This document shows, in pieces, positions 24,683 to 29,256 of a stretch of 29,256 nt of DNA. Below the pieces are notes generated by a model, which ran no database searches, had not been told where the DNA came from, and was given only the letters and a program-made list of their open reading frames with translations. Position numbers and translations under genes: made by a program. Every line of letters begins with the position of its first letter. Within the stretch, counting starts at the first letter, position 1. The stretch comes from Chlorobium sp. (GTDB taxonomy: Bacteria > Bacteroidota > Chlorobiia > Chlorobiales > Chlorobiaceae). The stretch lies in contig JANQMO010000015.1 in assembly GCA_028280025.1 (NCBI GenBank), positions 1 to 29,256 on the forward strand. The letters are read 5' to 3'.

Positions 24683-25201
24683 TCAGGCATTACCGACATG
24701 TATATGCACCAGCTTGACACCCGAGAGGCGCAGGAGTTCCGATATATGCTCGATTTTATAGGGCTTGTCATAGTAGATGGTTTTTATCCCGACGTTAATC
24801 AGTACTTTCAGGCAATGAATACAGGGGCTCGCTGTTATATAGATGTCCGCATCCTTGATCGACACACCGTGCTTTGCCGCCTGGGCTATCGCGTTTATTT
24901 CGGCATGAATGGTATTGACGCAATTTTCTTCAACCGTTCCATCCGGATGCGTGCTGCGGTATATCCTGCACGTTGTCTCGTTGCAGTGCGGCAGCCCTGA
25001 AGGAGCACCGTTGTACCCGGTCGAAAGAATATTGTTGTCCCGAACGAGAACCGCACCGATATGCCCTCTGGTGCATGTCGCCCTTCGGGAAATCAGGTGT
25101 GCGACACTCATGAAATATTCATGCCATCCAAGCCGCTTCTCATGGCGGTTTTCATCCCCTCCATGGGAACAGCAGCTGTCCGTCTGTTGATCTTCAGGCA
25201 T
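24683..25201 (-). CDS. dCMP deaminase-like zinc protein (ComEB family)
   Basis: A 172-residue cytidine/deoxycytidylate deaminase family protein. The zinc site is HAEINA (H99, E101) and PCIHC (C127, C130), and the nucleotide-recognition loop GYNGAPSGLPHC is typical of dCMP deaminase. It would turn dCMP into dUMP for thymidylate synthesis. The N-terminal ~24 residues (rich in His, Asp, Cys) precede the conserved GWHEYFMSVAHLIS; no ribosome binding site is seen before the ATG at 25201, so a later start cannot be ruled out. It diverges from the NFACT gene. Confidence 0.9.
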   Translation of the reverse strand: MPEDQQTDSCCSHGGDENRHEKRLGWHEYFMSVAHLISRRATCTRGHIGAVLVRDNNILSTGYNGAPSGLPHCNETTCRIYRSTHPDGTVEENCVNTIHAEINAIAQAAKHGVSIKDADIYITASPCIHCLKVLINVGIKTIYYDKPYKIEHISELLRLSGVKLVHIHVGNA

Positions 25202-25318
25202 AGACTGGATTTTGATACATTGTTAATTGATGCACGCCCCGCAGAATTTCGGCCCCTGCCGGAACCTCTGATGTGTAAAAGGCTTTGCGGCAAATTAGGA
25301 AAAAGATTCATAACGGCG

Positions 25319-26959
25319 ATGCTGCGCAACTATTTCACCCTTTATCATCTGGCAACAGAACTTCGGGAGATTCTCGAACAGGGCTATGTATTCGAGGTCT
25401 TCTCTCAGCAGCGTAACGAAATAACCATCAGCTTCATAACACGCACCGGCGATCATCTCCAGCTCATAGTCATCACCGGGCACCCGGACCTTTGCGTCTA
25501 CACACGGGAAGGATTGAACAGAAAACAGCGAAATACTGTCGATCTGATGCCTGAAGTCACGGAAAAACAGATTTCCTCCATTGCCATCGACCCCTGCGAC
25601 AGAATAATACATGTCGTTCTTGAAGAGGACTTTGTGATCGTCCTTCAGCTTTTCAGCGCAAAAACAAACGTCCTTTTGAAAAAGAACGAAACGGTAATCC
25701 GTACCTGCAAAGACAGTATCGCACCATGTATCGGCCATACAAAACGGCAACCCCTGCCAAGACCGGAAATCCTGCGTTCCCTGGAAACCCTTGCCAACGA
25801 CCCGCAGTCTTTTTCGGAACGCTATGGCGGGCATGCAGGAGATACTGTTTCGGCCCGGCTGCAGAGCATGTTACCGGGATTCGACAAGAAGCTTGTAAGG
25901 GAACTTCTCCGGAGATGCGGAGAGGCCAGGAGCGAGAACATTCTCCATGAAACATTCTGCAACCTGTTTTACGAGCTTCTCGACCCGGCCCCTTCAGTCG
26001 ACACGTCAGGTGAACATGGCCCGGAATTTTCCATCCTGCACCATCCCCCGGATTCTTCGGTCAGCTTCGATTCCGTCATGGAAGGACTCGCTTTCTACAG
26101 CCGAAAACGATGGCAGTTCAACAGAACAAGAACCCTCATCCGTGAGCTCGATGACAAGCTGAAACAACGGCTGAAGAAAATTGACCGTGAACTGGAAAAC
26201 TTCAAGCCGGAAAAACTCTCTGAACAGGCAGACGACTATGAACTGAACGGCCACCTCCTTATTGCCAACCTCTACAGTCAGGCAAGAAACACAGACCGTA
26301 TAACGGTTTCGAATGTCTTCGATCCGAATGGCACGCTAAAAACCATATCTCTCAAACCGGAGTTGAACCTCCAGCAGAATGCCGCTCTCTTGTTTGAAAA
26401 AGCAGCAAAAGCGCGGGATAAAATCAAGGGCGGTCGAAAACGGAACACTCTGGTTGCACAGCAGAAAAGCGATCTTCTGCTCTTGATCGAAAAGGTGAAG
26501 CACCTTTCGACACCCAAAGATGTCAAACATTTTCAGGAAAAGAATCTTTCTCTTCTCAACAATACCGGCCTGGGCGGTATTGCAGGCAAAAGTCCCGAAC
26601 GCGCTCCGTTCAGAACGTTCCGCCTCACCGATAAAACGGTCCTGTATGTCGGAAAAAACGCGAAAAACAACGAAAAACTGACGTTTGCTTTTGCAAAGCC
26701 CCATGACATCTGGCTCCACGCAAGAGGGACTGCCGGCTCACACTGTATCCTGCGGGGAGCGACAATGCAGCAGACCGATGAGATCAGAAGAGCTGCCGAA
26801 ATCGCCGCATTTTACTCTTCGGCAAAACATTCCGAACTCGTGCCGGTCATGTATACGGAAAAAAAATATATCCGGCGTGCGCGGAACCTGCCTCCCGGTC
26901 AGGTTGTTACCGATAGAGAGAATGTTATCATGGTAAAACCTTCCCGTGAATGCAAGTAA
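25319..26959 (+). CDS. rqcH: NFACT-domain protein (Rqc2/RqcH-like)
   Basis: A 546-residue protein from the ATG at 25319, which gives MLRNYFTLYHLATELREIL, the normal family N-terminus; the frame is open upstream to 25061 but that part overlaps the dCMP deaminase gene. NFACT-N carries IDPCDRIIHVV with the D94-R95 pair needed for C-terminal tailing in RqcH. A coiled-coil middle follows (LDDKLKQRLKKIDRELENF), and the NFACT-R domain is marked by PHDIWLHARGTAGSHCILR. RqcH binds stalled large ribosomal subunits and adds alanine tails to nascent chains. It is also annotated as fibronectin-binding protein. The stop is 28 bp before the thioesterase ATG. Confidence 0.88.
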   Translation: MLRNYFTLYHLATELREILEQGYVFEVFSQQRNEITISFITRTGDHLQLIVITGHPDLCVYTREGLNRKQRNTVDLMPEVTEKQISSIAIDPCDRIIHVVLEEDFVIVLQLFSAKTNVLLKKNETVIRTCKDSIAPCIGHTKRQPLPRPEILRSLETLANDPQSFSERYGGHAGDTVSARLQSMLPGFDKKLVRELLRRCGEARSENILHETFCNLFYELLDPAPSVDTSGEHGPEFSILHHPPDSSVSFDSVMEGLAFYSRKRWQFNRTRTLIRELDDKLKQRLKKIDRELENFKPEKLSEQADDYELNGHLLIANLYSQARNTDRITVSNVFDPNGTLKTISLKPELNLQQNAALLFEKAAKARDKIKGGRKRNTLVAQQKSDLLLLIEKVKHLSTPKDVKHFQEKNLSLLNNTGLGGIAGKSPERAPFRTFRLTDKTVLYVGKNAKNNEKLTFAFAKPHDIWLHARGTAGSHCILRGATMQQTDEIRRAAEIAAFYSSAKHSELVPVMYTEKKYIRRARNLPPGQVVTDRENVIMVKPSRECK

Positions 26960-26987
26960 ATGCAACAGACCTGCAACAGCGACAAAC

Positions 26988-27341
26988 ATGAAAAATCACA
27001 AGCTTGTTCTGCCCGAACACCTGAACCATTACGGCTACCTGTTCGGAGGAAATCTCCTGAAATGGATTGACGAAATGGGGTATATCGCCGTAACGCTTGA
27101 TTACCCCGGATGCAACTTCGTCACAGTCGCAATGGACAACGTGGTGTTCAGAAAAAGCATCCGCAAGGGAGCGATTCTTTGCTTCGACACAAAAAAAACC
27201 AGGGTTGGAGAAACCTCGGTTGAATACACCGTCAACGTCTACAAGGACCGTATCGAAAAAGTCCACCGTGAGCTTGTGTTCACAACCCAGATCACCTTCG
27301 TTTGCCTGGATAAAGAGGGCAATAAAAAGAAACTGACATAA
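26988..27341 (+). CDS. Acyl-CoA thioesterase (hotdog fold)
   Basis: A 117-residue hotdog-fold thioesterase. The N-terminal motif HLNHYGYLFGGNLLKWIDEM contains the Asn and Asp that define the YciA/acyl-CoA hydrolase group; ETSVEYTVNVYKD is the central strand. It hydrolyses acyl-CoA esters, chain length unknown. I start at the ATG at 26988; a GTG at 26946 in the same frame would overlap the NFACT gene and add 14 unconserved residues. Transcribed with the NFACT gene and convergent with the permease. Confidence 0.85.
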   Translation: MKNHKLVLPEHLNHYGYLFGGNLLKWIDEMGYIAVTLDYPGCNFVTVAMDNVVFRKSIRKGAILCFDTKKTRVGETSVEYTVNVYKDRIEKVHRELVFTTQITFVCLDKEGNKKKLT

Positions 27342-27392
27342 CCTCTGCATGCAATATCCGAACGGTCATTTCTTCAACCGAATCTGGAAAAA

Positions 27393-28718
27393 CTACCGTC
27401 CGGATCCAATGAAACGACCTGAAACGCGATAGAGAGCCGCCAGGCCGATTGTCAGCATAACAATATTGGCCAGCCACATGGCAATACCCGGATCGAGAAA
27501 CCCCCTGTCCGAAAGTTTCTCTCCAAGCACCAGAAGAAACCAGTACAACACGAAAAACAAGAGGGACAATCCGGCTCCAACCCCTAACCCGCCGCGCCTT
27601 GCAAGCACGCCAAGAGGCGCCCCGACCAGCACGAATATCACACAGGCACAGGACAGCGCATATTTTTTATGATACTCCACCATATACTTGTTATGCAGGT
27701 TCCGGCTTTTTTCAACATGCTTGATGGCCCTGTCCAGAAGCTTGATCATGGTATCAACCTTTTCAAGAGCCCTGGCTTTTGCGGCCTCCGGCATCTTCAG
27801 TCCCCCGCCATGCCCTTTGTCAGCCGGCACAAAGCTGCTGTTGACCAACGCCTTTTCTTTCTGCACCAGTTCCCCTATTTGCTGCAAGGTCTCACCCTCA
27901 CGCTTCCTGAAATCCTGCCCCATCGAGTAGAGCTGCCCTGCAGAAAGTTCACGGTCGCCCCTTCGTATCTCACTGCCGTCACTGCGCTCAAAACCATAAC
28001 CGGTAGAAGCAAAAACAAACCTGTGTTTCTCGAATTTCATGATCCTGTATTCCTGATCGGTATCGGCGCGTACTTCATGCACCTGACCGTCAAACAGGCT
28101 GAGTATCAGGTAATGGGAATCTGGAGAAAACACGATGTTGCCTTTCTCGGCAGTAATGACTGTTTTCTTGCCGCCTTCGAGGGTTTCGTAGATCGTGATC
28201 CCTTTCAGATCATCGCCATCGTCACCGACCTCCCTGACAAGGATCGAATACCCGTCAACAAGCCCGGAAAACGCGTTTTCCGTCAGGCCGAAACTGGGCT
28301 TTGCTTTCGAAATGTCCCTGATCAGCTGCTTTGCCATGAAATTCGCCTCGGGAAGAATGCTGTTATTGAAACGCTCCATCAATACGCTGAGAATTCCCCC
28401 CGCCACAAGAACGGGGATCATAAGGCGGGTAAGCGAAAGGCCGCCTGCCCTCATGACATTCATTTCGGAACGGTTCGTGATCCCGCCGAATGCCACCAGA
28501 ACAGCAATCAGCACAGCCATGGGAACCGCAAGGGAAACGATCCACGCCACCTGCAGCACGATCAGCTCGGCAATAACCAGCGGCTCTATACCCTTGCCGA
28601 CAAAGCGGTCGAAAAACCGCGTCAGAAACTGCAGAACAAGCACGAACAGGATCGTCAGGAGCGAAAAGAGAAAGGGGCCGATATGTTCCTTGAGTATATA
28701 GCGGTAAAGGATTTTCAT
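27393..28718 (-). CDS. LptF/LptG-family LPS export permease
   Basis: A 441-residue permease of the YjgP/YjgQ family. The N-terminus MKILYRYILKEHIGPFLFSL opens the first of three membrane helices (about 12-34, 52-78 and 98-116). A beta-jellyroll periplasmic domain of some 200 residues follows (TENAFSGLVDGYSILVREV onward), and three helices close the protein (ALSCACVIFVLVGAPLGVLA). With LptB it extracts lipopolysaccharide from the inner membrane. A partner LptG/LptF is not nearby. The region at about 265-345 contains an unusually long charged helical insert (EGETLQQIGELVQKEKALVN). Confidence 0.92.
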   Translation of the reverse strand: MKILYRYILKEHIGPFLFSLLTILFVLVLQFLTRFFDRFVGKGIEPLVIAELIVLQVAWIVSLAVPMAVLIAVLVAFGGITNRSEMNVMRAGGLSLTRLMIPVLVAGGILSVLMERFNNSILPEANFMAKQLIRDISKAKPSFGLTENAFSGLVDGYSILVREVGDDGDDLKGITIYETLEGGKKTVITAEKGNIVFSPDSHYLILSLFDGQVHEVRADTDQEYRIMKFEKHRFVFASTGYGFERSDGSEIRRGDRELSAGQLYSMGQDFRKREGETLQQIGELVQKEKALVNSSFVPADKGHGGGLKMPEAAKARALEKVDTMIKLLDRAIKHVEKSRNLHNKYMVEYHKKYALSCACVIFVLVGAPLGVLARRGGLGVGAGLSLLFFVLYWFLLVLGEKLSDRGFLDPGIAMWLANIVMLTIGLAALYRVSGRFIGSGR

Positions 28719-28743
28719 GGGATCAGAACGTCAAAATCGCATC

Positions 28744-28771
28744 ACTATAACAACAGCAATATAAACAGCAA
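28744..28771 (-). promoter_or_regulatory. Possible promoter of the LptF/LptG-type gene
   Basis: On the leftward strand TTGCTG (28771-28766) and TATAGT (28749-28744) are 16 bp apart, about 25 bp before the ATG at 28718. Both boxes resemble the sigma-70 consensus moderately. Confidence 0.4.
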
Positions 28772-29031
28772 GAAATTTACCCGATCTGTTTTCCCTTTCA
28801 TAAACATTTTAAGAACTTTAAGAATGACATTTTCAGCCATATGTCTTTGTGTTCACACATTTTTTTTACGTTACCTGCAATTTTTACTGTATACTAAAAA
28901 AAGAGTATTTTTCGATCTCTTGTGAGATCGCAATCAAGCGTTGTGCCAGCACTTCCAAAATCAACCCCCAAGCGACGTGATGCCTTGAGAGCATTTGCTC
29001 AGGTGTTCTACATGACTTGTATTGAGAAAAA

Positions 29032-29097
29032 ATGGCCCTTTTCAACACGTTTAAACAGCTTGTGCAATCATTATTTATGATGATTGCGAGTGGTTGA
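29032..29097 (+). CDS. Possible 21-residue hydrophobic peptide
   Basis: ATG at 29032 opens a 21-codon frame (MALFNTFKQLVQSLF then MMIASG) ending at TGA 29097, with TTGAGA about 7 bp upstream. The peptide is amphipathic to hydrophobic, like small membrane-active peptides. It lies inside a strong stem-loop, so the frame may be incidental. Confidence 0.2.
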   Translation: MALFNTFKQLVQSLFMMIASG

Positions 29098-29100
29098 AAA
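29039..29100. repeat. Long two-part stem-loop
   Basis: An outer stem pairs ttttcaacac (29039-29048) with gtggttgaaaa (29090-29100, one bulge). An inner stem pairs gcaatcat (29064-29071) with atgattgc (29080-29087) around an 8-bp loop. On the + strand it is followed only by AAGC after the A-tract. It may be a short dispersed repeat or an RNA structure. Confidence 0.4.
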
Positions 29101-29163
29101 AAGCTGATTCGAGCTTCACCTTGGAAATGAAGGAAGCGGTGTTATATATCACATGAAAAATCA

Positions 29164-29256
29164 GTAGTGTCCGGTAAAAAATAAAAAAGGTCTGAAAACT
29201 CTTGAGAAACGGTGATATTAAAAGTGACCAAACCTTTTCTATCAGCTGTATTCAAA
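29164..29256 (+). mobile_element. Left end of an insertion sequence (partial)
   Basis: tagtgtccggtaaaaaata at 29164-29182 matches the reverse complement of the terminus near 80-97, so the same element type begins here and runs off the window in the same orientation as the copy at position 1. A transposase start may lie at GTG 29212 or 29224 (frame VTKPFLSAVFK) or at TTG 29202 in another frame; too little is present to choose. Family assignment is tentative. Confidence 0.65.

Larger units (their letters stand above)
28719..29163. other. Gene-poor region upstream of the permease
   Basis: This 445-bp stretch contains the permease promoter region, a perfect 7-bp hairpin (CGATCTC 28913-28919 with GAGATCG 28924-28930), a larger stem-loop at 29039-29100 and one tiny reading frame. 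Nothing else is supported. It ends at the insertion-sequence terminus. Confidence 0.5.

Noticed and set aside
27669..28925. A 418-codon rightward open frame opposite the permease gene
   Set aside because: It is antisense to the clearly recognisable LptF/LptG-type gene, and its protein is rich in His, Gln and Lys with no known motif; it arises from codon bias of the real gene.
28913..28930. Hairpin CGATCTC/GAGATCG as a terminator
   Set aside because: Neither strand has a T-tract directly after the stem and no gene ends nearby.
1..29256. CRISPR array, prophage or known defence island
   Set aside because: No regularly spaced repeats, phage structural genes or defence genes beyond the MntA/HepT pair are present.

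Overview
The window is about 29 kb of bacterial chromosome that looks like a green sulfur bacterium (Chlorobiaceae, Chlorobium/Prosthecochloris type). The main argument is a complete eleven-gene complex I operon, nuoABCDHIJKLMN, with no nuoE, nuoF or nuoG. NuoI carries a basic Pro/Ala/Lys tail and NuoL a long histidine-rich insert. The protein sequences and the mix of housekeeping genes fit Chlorobi. The genus is an inference; no marker gene is present.

Layout, left to right. Positions 1-100 hold the 3' end of an insertion sequence, including the last codons of a transposase. Positions 317-447 hold a decayed second copy of the nuoN 3' end. It is followed by a MntA/HepT-type (MNT/HEPN) toxin-antitoxin pair at 556-1195. 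The nuo operon runs leftward from 12407 to 1224. Upstream of it, also leftward, lies a tightly packed cluster: a PAP2-like membrane protein, a divergent ferrochelatase, a TPR protein and a small two-helix membrane protein. Two tRNA-Leu genes (TAG and CAA) follow, separated by a 143-bp segment bounded by perfect 13-bp inverted repeats. Rightward genes for a HIT/Ap4A-phosphorylase-like protein and a SAM methyltransferase come next. The methyltransferase 3' end overlaps a convergent orphan antitoxin-like gene. Then, leftward: a TolC-type outer-membrane protein, rarA, riboflavin synthase (ribE), tpx, a DoxX-family protein, a porin, ribD and a dCMP-deaminase-like gene. Rightward genes for an NFACT (Rqc2/RqcH-like) protein and an acyl-CoA thioesterase follow, convergent with a leftward LptF/LptG-type permease. 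The window closes with 445 bp of gene-poor DNA and the left end of an insertion sequence whose terminus matches the one at position 1.

How the genes work together. The nuo operon encodes the membrane arm and the connecting hydrogenase-like module of a proton-pumping quinone reductase without the NADH-oxidising module; ferredoxin is the likely donor, by analogy with chloroplast and cyanobacterial NDH-1. tpx-ribE-rarA are packed closely enough to be one transcript. ribD and ribE serve riboflavin synthesis from separate places. The rest is ordinary housekeeping: peroxide defence, nucleotide metabolism, ribosome rescue and envelope transport.

The least ordinary parts are the nuoN 3' duplication around the toxin-antitoxin pair, the methyltransferase/antitoxin end-to-end overlap, the terminal-inverted-repeat segment between the tRNA genes, and the His-rich NuoL. 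I see no CRISPR array, prophage or large defence island. The matching insertion-sequence ends at both borders suggest the window may be a contig that breaks at repeats.
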